A DNA stretch of 64,000 bases from Roseburia sp. 1XD42-69. Its GTDB lineage: Bacteria > Bacillota > Clostridia > Lachnospirales > Lachnospiraceae. The DNA lies in contig NZ_RAZG01000003.1 of NCBI RefSeq assembly GCF_003612565.1, positions 62,001-126,000 on the forward strand, in the 5' to 3' direction. The position numbers were made by a program, and so were the translations under genes. This document shows positions 44,847-54,592 of this stretch, in pieces. The stretch's first letter is position 1. Every line of letters begins with the position of its first letter. The notes under the pieces were generated by a model. It was not told the origin of the DNA, ran no database searches, and saw only the letters and a program-made list of their open reading frames with translations.

Positions 44847-46046
44847 ATGGCATTATTTAGGAATGTGAGGAAGAGAAAAGAAGAAAAGCGGCAGGAGGAG
44901 GCGAAAAAGCTTCAGGAGGCCATAGAGAGCGGGATTTCCGGCTATGAAATCTCTCCTGAGGAGATGAAGGACGGAAAAAAGCTCCAGCACTTTATCATCC
45001 AGAGCTGCGAGGAGATTATTGAGGCATCCAAGGAGCTGGAGGAGGAGAAGGCGGAATACCGCATCGTGACAGAATATCTAAATGATATCCAGATGCTTGA
45101 GGAGATGCCGGCGGAGGATATGAATGAGATTAAGTCTGCCGCGGAGAGCGTTCAGAAGCTGGATAAACTTCGGGATGAGTACCACAATGCGGAACGTCAT
45201 ATCTCTGACATGCAGTTTGTCCAGATGCAGCAGGAGGAGGACGTGATACCGGAAGCTATAAAAAAACTTCAGGCCAACGAGGCATATCAGAATGCGGTGA
45301 AAAAAGATATGCACTACCTGGAGGGGGAAAAGACGGAGTGGTATTATAATAAAATGGATTTATTGCATCAGCAGAAAATCTTAAAAACCCTCTCCCTTAT
45401 GCTGTTTTCTATTTTTGTAATTTGTACGGCAGTGCTTCTTGTGGTGCAGATGGGATACGGGGCGGATACCAGGTATGCCTGGATGTTTGTGATTTTTGTG
45501 GCGGCTGTAAGCGGGTTTTTGATTTTTCTTCGGATGAATTCCAATCAGATGGAAATTAAGCAGTCGGAAGTCAATATCAATCATGCCATTGTACTGTTAA
45601 ATAAGATGAAATTTAAATATGTGAATGTGACAAATGCTGTGGACTACGCCAGAGAAAAATATCATGTTAAAAATGCCTACGAGCTGAATTATCTCTGGGA
45701 ACAGTATTTAAACGAGGTGAAGAAGCGGGAGAAGTTCCGGCAGATGAATGAGGATTTGGATTATTTTTCCGACAAGCTGGTCAAACAGTTAAAGCGTTAC
45801 CGGCTTTATGATTCCCAGGTGTGGATGAACCAGTCCTCCGCCCTGGTTGACAACCGGGAGATGGTGGAAGTAAAGCATAACCTTTTGGTGAGAAGGCAGA
45901 AACTCCGTTCCAGAATCGAGTATACAACAAATAACATAAAAGAGCGCAGGGCCCAGATTAACAAACTGTTACAGAAAGAACATCTGTATACGCCGGAAAT
46001 CAAAGAGATTATTGATTCTATTGACCAGTTAGGCGGACCCCAGTAA
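44847..46046 (+). CDS. Two-TM coiled-coil membrane protein of the DUF5716/DUF5717 operon
   Basis: 399 residues. A long helical, charged N-terminal part (about 1-175, KRKEEKRQEEAKKLQEA onward, coiled coil likely), two membrane helices close together (about 178-203 and 210-229), and a second long helical part (about 232-399) ending KEHLYTPEIKEIIDS. Both large parts therefore face the cytoplasm, with a loop of only a few residues outside. No enzyme motif. It could tether the DUF5717/DUF5716/TPR complex to the membrane. It follows the TPR gene after 18 nt. Confidence 0.75.
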   Translation: MALFRNVRKRKEEKRQEEAKKLQEAIESGISGYEISPEEMKDGKKLQHFIIQSCEEIIEASKELEEEKAEYRIVTEYLNDIQMLEEMPAEDMNEIKSAAESVQKLDKLRDEYHNAERHISDMQFVQMQQEEDVIPEAIKKLQANEAYQNAVKKDMHYLEGEKTEWYYNKMDLLHQQKILKTLSLMLFSIFVICTAVLLVVQMGYGADTRYAWMFVIFVAAVSGFLIFLRMNSNQMEIKQSEVNINHAIVLLNKMKFKYVNVTNAVDYAREKYHVKNAYELNYLWEQYLNEVKKREKFRQMNEDLDYFSDKLVKQLKRYRLYDSQVWMNQSSALVDNREMVEVKHNLLVRRQKLRSRIEYTTNNIKERRAQINKLLQKEHLYTPEIKEIIDSIDQLGGPQ

Positions 46047-46064
46047 GAATATAAGAGGTGGATT

Positions 46065-46520
46065 ATGACACATGGAGAAAAAGCAAAGGAACTGTTTTTA
46101 GAAGGCTACAACTGCTGCCAGGCGGTGGCGGGAGCCTTTGCAGAGGAAATGGGTATGGATTTTAAAACCGTGGTGAAGATGGTTTCCTCCTTCGGAGGAG
46201 GCATGGGAAGGCTTCGGGAAGTGTGCGGAACCGTTTCCGGCATGTTTTTTGTGACAGGGGTACTCTACGGCTACGATGAGCCGAAAAATTTTGAGGCAAA
46301 AAAGGAACTTTACGGAAGGATACAGGAACTGGCAAAAAGTTTCCGGGAAGAGACGGGAAGTATTGTGTGCCGGGAACTATTAGGGCTGGAGGGAAAAGAT
46401 ACATCCCCCACACCAAGTGAGCGCACAAAAGAGTATTATGAAAAGCGTCCCTGCCCGGATATGGCAAAACTGGCAGGGGATATCTTAGAGGAGTATATCA
46501 GGGAAAACCCTTACAGATAG
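46065..46520 (+). CDS. C_GCAxxG_C_C family redox/metal protein
   Basis: 151 residues with the family's spaced cysteines: GYNCCQAV near residue 13, FGGGMGRLREVCGTVSG near 45, GSIVCRELLG near 107 and KRPCPDMAK near 128. Proteins of this family are thought to bind a metal or cluster through these Cys and often neighbour oxidoreductase or iron genes. It lies 18 nt after the coiled-coil gene and 10 nt before feoA, so it may belong to an iron-linked unit with feoAB. Confidence 0.85.
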   Translation: MTHGEKAKELFLEGYNCCQAVAGAFAEEMGMDFKTVVKMVSSFGGGMGRLREVCGTVSGMFFVTGVLYGYDEPKNFEAKKELYGRIQELAKSFREETGSIVCRELLGLEGKDTSPTPSERTKEYYEKRPCPDMAKLAGDILEEYIRENPYR

Positions 46521-46530
46521 GAGAGACAAT

Positions 46531-46761
46531 ATGACCTTAGACAGACTGCCAATCGGCACAGATGCAGTTATCACAGCAGTGGGGGGAGAGGGGGCCTTGC
46601 GCTGCCGTCTTTTGGATATGGGGCTTATCCCCAAAACAAAAGTAGTGGTGAAAAAAATTGCCCCTATGGGAGACCCCATCGAAATCCGCCTTCGGGGGTA
46701 TGAGCTTACCTTAAGGAAAGAGGAGGCAAAAGAGATTGAAGTGGAGGAGGATTTGTCATGA
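46531..46761 (+). CDS. feoA: FeoA, ferrous iron transport accessory protein
   Basis: 76 residues, an SH3-like FeoA domain: LDRLPIGTDAVITAV, GALRCRLLDMGLIPKTKVVV, APMGDPIEIRLRGYELTLRK. FeoA assists the FeoB transporter on its cytoplasmic side. Its stop overlaps the feoB start by 4 nt. Confidence 0.92.
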   Translation: MTLDRLPIGTDAVITAVGGEGALRCRLLDMGLIPKTKVVVKKIAPMGDPIEIRLRGYELTLRKEEAKEIEVEEDLS

Positions 46762-48767
46762 CATTTGCATTGGTGGGGAATCAGAATTGCGGAAAGACAA
46801 CACTGTTTAATCAGCTCACGGGTTCCAACCAGCATGTGGGTAACTTTCCCGGTGTGACAGTGGACCAGAAAGCGGGTTTTATCCGGGGGGAAAAGAACTG
46901 CCAGGTGGTAGATTTGCCTGGAATTTATTCCTTGAGGCCCTACACAAACGAGGAGATTGTCACCAGGGATTTTATATTAAATCAAAAGCCGGAAGGGATT
47001 ATCAATATTGTGGATGCCACAAACATTGAGAGAAATCTTTATCTTACCCTGCAGCTTTTGGAGATGGATATCCCTATGGTTTTGGCCCTTAATATGATGG
47101 ATGAGGTGAGGAACAATAAGGGCTCCATAGACGTGGAGGAAATGTCAAAGCGTCTGGGGATTCCCGTAATTCCAATCAGCGCCTCCAAGGACGAGGGGAT
47201 AGAAGATTTAATATCTGCGATTTTAAATGTCTCCGGCAAGAGGATAAAGCCGAAAGTTAAAGATTTCTGCGAAAAAGGCCCGGTACACCGGTGTATCCAC
47301 GCCGTGTCCCACCAGGTGGAGGACCATGCGGCAAATATCGGCATGTCTCCCAGGTTTGCAGCTACGAAAATTGTGGAGGGGGATACGGAGATTATTGAAC
47401 GGCTGTCCTTAAGCCAAAACGAGTTTGAGATGATGGAGCACAGCGTGGAGGAGATGGAGACAGACCACTCCATGGACAGGAATGCGGCCTTGGCGGATAT
47501 GCGGTATCAGTTTATCGAGAAGGTCTGCGATAAAACCGTTATTCATTGTAAAGAGAGCAGGGAGCATGTAAGAAGCGTGAAAATTGACAGCGTCCTTACC
47601 AATAAATATCTGGCAATCCCTGTGTTTATTGGAATTATGCTTATGATTTTTTATCTTACCTTTAATGTCGTCGGGGTGGTATTAAGCGATGCTTTAAGCA
47701 GGGTCATTGACTGGATGACCAATCTTACCGACCAGGCATTGACGGCCTATGGGATTAACCCAGTGATGCACAGCCTGATTATTGACGGAATTTTTGCCGG
47801 AGTGGGTTCAGTCCTTAGCTTCCTGCCCATTATCGTCACCCTGTTTTTCTTCTTATCCATACTGGAGGATTCCGGATATATGGCCAGGGTGGCCTTTGTC
47901 ATGGATAAGCTGTTAAGAAAAATCGGGCTTTCCGGCAAAAGTTTTGTTCCCATGCTGATAGGCTTTGGGTGCAGCGTTCCGGCTGTGATGTCCTGCCGTA
48001 CCCTCTCCTCCCAGAGAGACCGGAAAATGACCATACTTTTGGTGCCATTTATCAGCTGTTCCGCCAAAATTCCCATTTATGGAGTGTTTGCGGCGGCATT
48101 TTTCCCCAGGAATCCTGCCCTTATGATGCTTGTCCTCTACTGTCTGGGGATGGCAGTAGGAGTTCTTGCGGCCCTGATTTTAAACCGAACGGCATTTCGG
48201 GGCAATTCCATCCCCTTTGTGATGGAACTTCCCAATTACAGGCTGCCCTCAGTAAAAAGTGTGCTGCTTTTAATGTGGGATAAAGCAAAAGACTTTATCC
48301 AGAGGGCTTTTACCATTATTTTTCTGGCCACTATCCTTATCTGGTTTTTACAGACTTTTGACGCAAGGTTTAACGTGGTAGTGGACAGCGGAGACAGCCT
48401 TTTAGCCACCCTGGGCAGGCTTATCGCACCGGTTTTTGTGCCTTTGGGATTTGGGGACTGGAGGATTTCCACCTCCCTTATCACCGGATTTTCTGCAAAG
48501 GAGGCGGTAATCAGCACCATGAGCATTTTGCTTGGCACAAACACGGCGAATCTTGCCGGGGAATTATCCGGGATGTTTACCTTATCCTCCGCCATAAGTT
48601 TTTTAATCTTTACCCTTCTCTATACCCCCTGTGTGGCTGCAGTTGCGGCCATTAAAAGGGAGCTTGGAGGGAAGAGGCAGGCGGTGTTTGTGGTGGTGAT
48701 GCAGTGCGTCGTGGCATGGGTTGCAGCCTTTTTGGCCTACCGGCTGTGTCTGGCTGTGGGAATATAA
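46758..48767 (+). CDS. feoB: FeoB, ferrous iron transporter
   Basis: 669 residues. Cytoplasmic G domain with G1 GNQNCGKTTLFNQ, G2 Thr in FPGVTVDQ, G3 DLPGIYSL, G4 NMMDEV and G5 ISASKDEG. A helical spacer follows, then a membrane part of about ten helices including the Gate motifs (MLIGFGCSVPAVMSCRTL and TPCVAAVAAIKRELG). It imports Fe(II). Regulation by Fur is usual for feo genes, but no clear Fur box was seen upstream of feoA. Confidence 0.96.
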   Translation: MTFALVGNQNCGKTTLFNQLTGSNQHVGNFPGVTVDQKAGFIRGEKNCQVVDLPGIYSLRPYTNEEIVTRDFILNQKPEGIINIVDATNIERNLYLTLQLLEMDIPMVLALNMMDEVRNNKGSIDVEEMSKRLGIPVIPISASKDEGIEDLISAILNVSGKRIKPKVKDFCEKGPVHRCIHAVSHQVEDHAANIGMSPRFAATKIVEGDTEIIERLSLSQNEFEMMEHSVEEMETDHSMDRNAALADMRYQFIEKVCDKTVIHCKESREHVRSVKIDSVLTNKYLAIPVFIGIMLMIFYLTFNVVGVVLSDALSRVIDWMTNLTDQALTAYGINPVMHSLIIDGIFAGVGSVLSFLPIIVTLFFFLSILEDSGYMARVAFVMDKLLRKIGLSGKSFVPMLIGFGCSVPAVMSCRTLSSQRDRKMTILLVPFISCSAKIPIYGVFAAAFFPRNPALMMLVLYCLGMAVGVLAALILNRTAFRGNSIPFVMELPNYRLPSVKSVLLLMWDKAKDFIQRAFTIIFLATILIWFLQTFDARFNVVVDSGDSLLATLGRLIAPVFVPLGFGDWRISTSLITGFSAKEAVISTMSILLGTNTANLAGELSGMFTLSSAISFLIFTLLYTPCVAAVAAIKRELGGKRQAVFVVVMQCVVAWVAAFLAYRLCLAVGI

Positions 48768-48807
48768 ACTTTCGGCCTGCAATTTACAAAAAATCCCAAA
48801 CTCTCCC

Positions 48808-48836
48808 TTGCCGAAGCGTCTTGTTTTTGTTAGTAT
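48808..48836 (+). promoter_or_regulatory. Putative promoter of gltX
   Basis: TTGCCG (48808-48813), 17 bp, TAGTAT (48831-48836), 55 nt before the gltX start. A moderate match. Confidence 0.4.
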
Positions 48837-48890
48837 AGTATGTGGCGGAAAAGTGCCGAAAAGATTTTAAAAGAGCAGAGGAGAACTAAA

Positions 48891-50345
48891 ATGAGCAGAG
48901 TAAGGACAAGATTTGCCCCCAGCCCTACAGGAAGGATGCATGTGGGAAATTTAAGGACGGCTTTATATGCCTACCTCATTGCCAAACATGCAGGGGGGGA
49001 TTTTATTTTGAGAATAGAAGATACGGACCAGGAGCGCTATGTGGAGGGAGCGGTGGACATTATCTACCGTACCCTGGAAAAGACAGGCTTAATCCACGAT
49101 GAAGGGCCGGATAAGGACGGGGGCGTAGGGCCTTATGTCCAAAGCGAAAGGCAAAAGCAGGGAATTTACCTGGAATATGCAAAAAAACTTGTGGAAAAAG
49201 GTGAGGCATATTATTGTTTCTGTGACAAAGAGAGGCTGGAGAGTTTAAAACAGACCATTGCGGGAAAAGAGATTGTGATTTACGACAAGCACTGTCTGAA
49301 TTTAAGCAAAGAAGAAGTACAGGCAAAGCTTGATGCCGGACTTCCCTATGTTATCCGCCAGAATAACCCAAGGACAGGGACTACCACCTTTACGGATGAA
49401 ATTTACGGGGAAATTACGGTAAACAATGAGGAACTTGACGATATGATTCTCATAAAATCCGACGGTTATCCAACTTACAATTTTGCAAATGTGGTGGACG
49501 ACCATTTAATGAGCATCACCCATGTGGTGAGAGGGTGTGAGTACTTATCTTCCTCCCCGAAATACAACCGTCTCTACGAAGCTTTTGGCTGGGAGGTTCC
49601 GGTCTATGTCCACTGTCCCTTAATTACCAATGAGGAGCACCAAAAGCTTAGCAAGAGAAGCGGTCACTCCTCCTACGAGGATTTAATCGCCCAGGGCTTT
49701 TTAACGGAGGCTGTGGTAAATTTTGTGGCCCTTTTAGGGTGGAGCCCTGAAAATAATCAGGAGATTTTCAGCTTACAAGAGCTGGTGGAAGCCTTTGATT
49801 ACCGCCATATGAGCAAATCTTCAGCGGTGTTTGACATCACAAAATTAAAGTGGATGAATGGAGAATATATAAAGGCTATGGACTTTGACGCATTTTATGA
49901 GATTGCCGAGCCCTATATGAAAGAAGTCATTACAAAAGAGTTGGATTTAAAGAAAATTGCGGCCATGGTAAAGACTAGGATTGAGATTTTCCCGGATATT
50001 AAAGGACATATTGATTTCTTTGAGGAATTGCCGGAATATGACACATCCATGTACACCCACAAAAAAATGAAGACAAATGAGGAGACCAGCCTTACCCTAT
50101 TAAAAGAAATCCTGCCCCTTTTGGAGGAGATGACAGATTACAGCAATGATGCTTTATATGAAGGGATTTCCGGTTTTGTAAAGGAAAAAGGATATAAAAA
50201 CGGATATGTGCTCTGGCCCATCCGCACAGCGGTATCAGGAAAGCAGATGACCCCGGGAGGGGCTACGGAACTTATGGAGATTTTAGGCAAGGAAGAGTCT
50301 CTGAAAAGAATACGCACAGGGATTGAGAAACTCAGCCAGATTTAA
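48891..50345 (+). CDS. gltX: Glutamyl-tRNA synthetase
   Basis: 484 residues from ATG 48891 (GAGGAG upstream; in-frame ATG 48840 would overlap the promoter). Class Ic synthetase: HIGH motif in [47 protein letters not shown], and the KMSKS loop as [11 protein letters not shown] helical anticodon-binding domain completes it. No T-box leader seen. In organisms without GlnRS this enzyme may also charge tRNA-Gln with Glu; that cannot be decided here. Confidence 0.96.
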   Translation: MSRVRTRFAPSPTGRMHVGNLRTALYAYLIAKHAGGDFILRIEDTDQERYVEGAVDIIYRTLEKTGLIHDEGPDKDGGVGPYVQSERQKQGIYLEYAKKLVEKGEAYYCFCDKERLESLKQTIAGKEIVIYDKHCLNLSKEEVQAKLDAGLPYVIRQNNPRTGTTTFTDEIYGEITVNNEELDDMILIKSDGYPTYNFANVVDDHLMSITHVVRGCEYLSSSPKYNRLYEAFGWEVPVYVHCPLITNEEHQKLSKRSGHSSYEDLIAQGFLTEAVVNFVALLGWSPENNQEIFSLQELVEAFDYRHMSKSSAVFDITKLKWMNGEYIKAMDFDAFYEIAEPYMKEVITKELDLKKIAAMVKTRIEIFPDIKGHIDFFEELPEYDTSMYTHKKMKTNEETSLTLLKEILPLLEEMTDYSNDALYEGISGFVKEKGYKNGYVLWPIRTAVSGKQMTPGGATELMEILGKEESLKRIRTGIEKLSQI

Positions 50346-50363
50346 TAGAGATATGGAAAAGGT

Positions 50364-52196
50364 ATGGAACAAAAGTTAAATGAGGGCCAGCTTCAGGCAA
50401 TACGCCATGGGGACGGCCCGGTGATGGTCCTTGCCGGGCCCGGCTCCGGCAAGACCACCGTGATTACAAGAAGAATTGAATATCTGATACGGGAGAGAGG
50501 GGTGAACCCCTCCCATATTTTGGTGATTACATTTACAAAAGCGGCGGCAGGGGAAATGAAGCAGCGTTTCTTAGGGCGTATGCCTGGGGAGAGAAGCACT
50601 GTGACTTTCGGCACTTTCCATGCCGTATTTTTTATGATATTAAAACATGCTTATAATTTTTCCGGGGACTGCGTCATAAAAGAAGAAGAAAAGCTCCGCT
50701 GGATGCGGGAAAGCATTCATTCCATGAAGCTTGACTGTGAAGATGAGAATGAACTTGTCCAGAATATTTTAGGGGAAATCAGCCTGGTAAAAAATACGGG
50801 AATTGACCTTTCCCACTATTATTCCATCTCCTGCAGCAGAGAAGTATTTTTGCAGGTGTACAGGGAATACCACAATTTTTTAAAAAAGTACAGAAAGATA
50901 GATTTTGACGATATGCTGGTTTATACCTATGAGCTTTTTTCCCAGAGAAAAGATATTCTTTCGGCCTGGCGGAACAAATACCGCTATATTTTAATTGACG
51001 AATTCCAGGATGTAAACCAGCTTCAATATGACATTGTGAGAATGCTTGCTGCTCCAAAGAACAATCTTTTTGTGGTGGGGGATGATGACCAGTCTATTTA
51101 CCGTTTTCGGGGAGCCAGACCGGAAATTATGCTTCATATGCCAGAACAGTATAAAAATCTTTCAATAATTAAATTAGAAATAAATTATCGCTGTCCCAGC
51201 AGGGTGATGGAAATTGCATCGAAAATTATCGCAAATAATAAAGAGCGGTTTGAGAAAAATATAACTGCCGGAAAAAGAAAGGAAGATGCTGTAACCTTTG
51301 AAGTTTTTGACCGGGTGGGGGAGGAAAATAAAAAGTTAATAAAACGTTTAAGAAATCAAAAAATCCCTTTGAATAAAACAGCTGTACTGTTTCGCACTAA
51401 TCTCCAGGCCAGGCCATTGATGGAAAAACTCTTAGAGTATAATATTCCTTTTACTGCTAAGGATAGAGTGCCGAATCTCTATGAGCACTGGATTGCAAAA
51501 GATATGTACGCCTATATCAGAATTGCCCGGGGAAGCCGTCAAAGGCGGGATTTTCTCATGATTATGAACCGCCCCAAACGCTATCTGAGCAGGGAAAGCC
51601 TGGAAAATGACACAGTGGCCTTTGACGTATGGCAGAACTTTTACAGTGAGCAGTCCTGGATGATGGACAGAATTGACAAGCTCTGGCAGGATATCAATAC
51701 CATAAAGACCTTAAGGCCCTTTGCAGCAATAAATTACATTCGCAAAGCGGTGGGATATGATGAATTTTTAAAAGAGTACGCAGAATACAGGAATATCAGG
51801 GCGGAAGACCTTTTTGGGGTAATGGAGGAACTGCAGGAGAGCACCCGGGGGTTTTTATCTTTTGAGGACTGGTTTTTGCATATCGAGAATTATAAGAGGG
51901 AAACGGAGCGTATGTGGGAGAACACTCAGGACAAAAAAGATGCATTGACCCTTGCCACTTTTCACAGCGCCAAGGGCCTGGAATTTGACTGTGTGCATAT
52001 TATGGAGGTAAACGAAGGGATTACCCCATATAAAAAGGCATCCCTGCTCCCGGAGATGGAGGAGGAGCGGCGCATGTTTTACGTGGCCCTTACCAGGGCA
52101 AGGGAGGAACTTTATTTATATGCAGTAAGGTATTACAACAACCATGAGACAGAACTTTCCCGGTTTCTTTTTGAGGCAGGAAAAAAGGAGGAGTAA
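50364..52196 (+). CDS. UvrD/PcrA-like superfamily 1 DNA helicase (short form)
   Basis: 610 residues, shorter than PcrA/UvrD (about 720-740). Motifs: LNEGQLQAIRHGDGP (Q motif), Walker A AGPGSGKTTVI, TFTKAAAGEMKQR (Ia), DEFQDVNQLQYDIV (II), DDDQSIYRFRGARP (III), INYRCP (IV), TFHSAKGLEFDCVHI (V) and YVALTRAREELYLYA (VI). It is therefore an active-looking 3'-5' helicase with a trimmed C-terminus. It begins 18 nt after gltX and ends against the convergent DUF1292 gene. Confidence 0.92.
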   Translation: MEQKLNEGQLQAIRHGDGPVMVLAGPGSGKTTVITRRIEYLIRERGVNPSHILVITFTKAAAGEMKQRFLGRMPGERSTVTFGTFHAVFFMILKHAYNFSGDCVIKEEEKLRWMRESIHSMKLDCEDENELVQNILGEISLVKNTGIDLSHYYSISCSREVFLQVYREYHNFLKKYRKIDFDDMLVYTYELFSQRKDILSAWRNKYRYILIDEFQDVNQLQYDIVRMLAAPKNNLFVVGDDDQSIYRFRGARPEIMLHMPEQYKNLSIIKLEINYRCPSRVMEIASKIIANNKERFEKNITAGKRKEDAVTFEVFDRVGEENKKLIKRLRNQKIPLNKTAVLFRTNLQARPLMEKLLEYNIPFTAKDRVPNLYEHWIAKDMYAYIRIARGSRQRRDFLMIMNRPKRYLSRESLENDTVAFDVWQNFYSEQSWMMDRIDKLWQDINTIKTLRPFAAINYIRKAVGYDEFLKEYAEYRNIRAEDLFGVMEELQESTRGFLSFEDWFLHIENYKRETERMWENTQDKKDALTLATFHSAKGLEFDCVHIMEVNEGITPYKKASLLPEMEEERRMFYVALTRAREELYLYAVRYYNNHETELSRFLFEAGKKEE

Positions 52197-52208
52197 ATTA
52201 ATCCTCCT
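52186..52208. terminator. Palindrome spanning two convergent stop codons
   Basis: AGGAGGA (52186-52192) and TCCTCCT (52202-52208) form a perfect 7-bp stem whose loop holds both TAA stops. T/A runs are short, so termination is uncertain. Confidence 0.35.
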
Positions 52209-52503
52209 CCCATTCTGCTTCGTCTAACAGTTCGTCAAACCGTTCCTCAACAGCCTCATATTCTTCGTCGTTATCAATGTTTTCCAGGGAGGGATTCCCC
52301 TCATCGTCCTCAAAATACCGGTAAGTGTAAACCGTTCCCTCAGCATTGGGATTTCCCTCCTCATCCAAAGGCAAAAGAGCGATGTAATCCTGGCCTTTCA
52401 CTTCAAAAATCGTTAAAATTTCGCATTCCACCTGGGAACCGTCATCCATATCAAGAGTTACAAGAATATCGTCCTGGTCATTTTTATTATCGGGTTTTGC
52501 CAT
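52198..52503 (-). CDS. DUF1292 domain protein (YrzB-like)
   Basis: 101 residues, very acidic. It matches DUF1292: DDILVTLDMDDGSQVECEIL, IFEVKGQDYIALLPLD, VYTYRYFEDDEGNP, then an acidic tail (DEEYEAVEERFDELLDEAE). In many Firmicutes it sits near ruvX/yrzL; its role is unknown. GGAGGC lies upstream on the minus strand. It stands alone between the helicase and the GH13 gene. Confidence 0.9.
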   Translation of the reverse strand: MAKPDNKNDQDDILVTLDMDDGSQVECEILTIFEVKGQDYIALLPLDEEGNPNAEGTVYTYRYFEDDEGNPSLENIDNDEEYEAVEERFDELLDEAEWEED

Positions 52504-52702
52504 AAGCAGCCTCCTTCTCTAAAAAGATCCTGACAGGTTCTACATTATTTCTAATTAAATAGTAACAGGGACATGGAAAAAAGTCAATGCATGAAGAAAA
52601 ATATATACAAATGTGGAAAAAAAAGCTATAATATAACAGAGTAATGCTAGTTGAGAGCGCAGAATGAATTGTTTTCTCTGTGTACAGGAAAGAAAAGGCG
52701 GG

Positions 52703-54571
52703 ATGACCATGGAGTATAGCGTAAAAAAAGGTGATTTTTCACCAATCGGAGCAGTAAAGGGAAAGGGGTTTGTAAATTTCTGCATTGAGTGCAGAAGAGA
52801 GTCGGAGTGTGCCATCCTTTTGTATCCCCGGGAGAAATCAGAGGAGAAGGTGCAGATTCCGGTGCCGCAGGAGTTTAGCAGGGGGAATCTTCGGGCAGTA
52901 AAAGTATATGGGATAAATATGGAGGCGTATGATTATACCTTCGAGATAGACGGGGCGGAGATTTTAGACCCCTATGCCCGGCGTATTGTGGGAAGAGAGA
53001 CCTGGGCAGATGAGAAGAGAGTGGAATTTTTAGGCAGGGGATTAAAGTGCAGGATGGAAAACCAGGGATTTTCCTGGCGCAGTGACAGGGAAGTAAATAT
53101 TGCCAGGAGAGATATGGTTTTGTACAAGCTGCATGTCCGGGGATTTACGAAAGGACTGCCGGAGCATGTGCCGGACAGGGGGACTTTCCGGGGATTTACC
53201 AGAAGAATTCCCTATTTGAAATCTTTGGGAGTTACAACGGTGGAATTTATGCCGGTGTATGAATTTGAGGAGTTGGAAAGGCTGGAGTCCCCGGAATTTC
53301 CAGAGTATCTGGAATGGCAGGAGAAAAAAAGGGATAAAATTAAAAAGCCCAGGAAAAAACAGGAGTACAAAATTAATTTTTGGGGATATGGGCCGGGGAT
53401 GTATTTTGCCCCAAAGGCTTCCTATGCCGCCACAGAAAATCCCGTGGGAGAGTTTAAGGACTGTGTGATGAAGCTTCACAAAAATGGTATGGAACTTATC
53501 CTGGAGATGGACTTTCCCCAGGACATCAGCCAAAGGATGATTCTGAAGGCCCTGCGCTACTGGGTGGAAGAATATCATGTGGATGGGTTTCATCTCCAGG
53601 GAGACAATATCCCGATACAACTGATTTTGGAAGACCCCTACTTGGGGAGGACAAAAATATTCTACAGAAATATCCCCAAGCACTTTATTCCCGTGGAGGA
53701 AGCGGAAGAACCCAGATGTTTTGTGGATTCCGATGAGTTTTTGTACCCTGCAAGAAAGCTGTTGAATGGGATAAACGGCAATATTTGGGAACTGGCGGAT
53801 CAGATGAAAAAACAGGACGATAAGCTGGGATATATAAATTATATCTGTGACAACAACGGGTTTACCCTGGCGGATTTGTTTACCTATGATTTAAAGCACA
53901 ACGAGGCCAACGGGGAAAACAACCGGGACGGAATGGACTGGAATTACAGCAGCAACTGCGGGGTGGAGGGGGATACCACCAGCCGTAATGTGTTAAAAAT
54001 CCGGGACAGAAAGATGAAAAATGCCATTGCCATGCTGTTTTTATCCCAGGGCGTGCCCATGCTTATGGCGGGGGATGAAGACTGCAATTCCCAGGGGGGA
54101 AACAACAATGTGTATTGCCAGGATAATCCGGTGGGCTATAAAGACTGGAAACAAAGCAAAAATTCTAAAGAATTTTTAAGATTTGTAAAAAACATGATAA
54201 TGTTTCGGAAGGAGCATACTGTCCTGCGAAGGGAAAAGCCCATGCAGTTAAGTGATTACCGCTCTTATGGATTTCCGGATCTGTCTTATCATGAAGAACA
54301 GCCCTGGATTTCTCCCTGGTTTATAAATAGAAGAGCTTTGGGAATTTTATACTGCGGGAAATATGCAGAGGAGGAAGAAAATGTTTATATAGGATTTAAT
54401 TTTTCTGATTTCCGCAAAAAACTCTCATTTCCAAAGGAAAAAAGAAAGAGAAAATGGCATCTGCATATGGATACCAGCAGCAGACAGGCATTTTTATCCA
54501 CCCCGGTGGTGGTATCGGAGACTTTTTACATTTTAGAGCCTCAAAGTGTCTGTATCTTAATAGGAAAATAA
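52703..54571 (+). CDS. GlgX/isoamylase-like GH13 protein lacking catalytic residues
   Basis: 622 residues from ATG 52703 (52709 possible). CBM48-like domain first (AVKVYGINMEAYDYTFEID, DPYARRIVG), then a GH13 barrel (LYKLHVRGFTKGL, YLKSLGVTTVEFMPVYEF, FWGYGPGMYFAPKASYA) and the debranching signature KHNEANGENNRDG. The four GH13 regions are altered: region I DVVxNH reads EMDFPQ; region II GFRFD reads GFHLQ, so the nucleophile Asp is gone; region III with the acid Glu is not found; region IV HDGFTL reads DNNGFTL. The segment between regions I and II is also shortened. It probably binds glycogen or starch without cutting it. Confidence 0.82.
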   Translation: MTMEYSVKKGDFSPIGAVKGKGFVNFCIECRRESECAILLYPREKSEEKVQIPVPQEFSRGNLRAVKVYGINMEAYDYTFEIDGAEILDPYARRIVGRETWADEKRVEFLGRGLKCRMENQGFSWRSDREVNIARRDMVLYKLHVRGFTKGLPEHVPDRGTFRGFTRRIPYLKSLGVTTVEFMPVYEFEELERLESPEFPEYLEWQEKKRDKIKKPRKKQEYKINFWGYGPGMYFAPKASYAATENPVGEFKDCVMKLHKNGMELILEMDFPQDISQRMILKALRYWVEEYHVDGFHLQGDNIPIQLILEDPYLGRTKIFYRNIPKHFIPVEEAEEPRCFVDSDEFLYPARKLLNGINGNIWELADQMKKQDDKLGYINYICDNNGFTLADLFTYDLKHNEANGENNRDGMDWNYSSNCGVEGDTTSRNVLKIRDRKMKNAIAMLFLSQGVPMLMAGDEDCNSQGGNNNVYCQDNPVGYKDWKQSKNSKEFLRFVKNMIMFRKEHTVLRREKPMQLSDYRSYGFPDLSYHEEQPWISPWFINRRALGILYCGKYAEEEENVYIGFNFSDFRKKLSFPKEKRKRKWHLHMDTSSRQAFLSTPVVVSETFYILEPQSVCILIGK

Positions 54572-54592
54572 ATATACCTGGAGTGTAATAGC

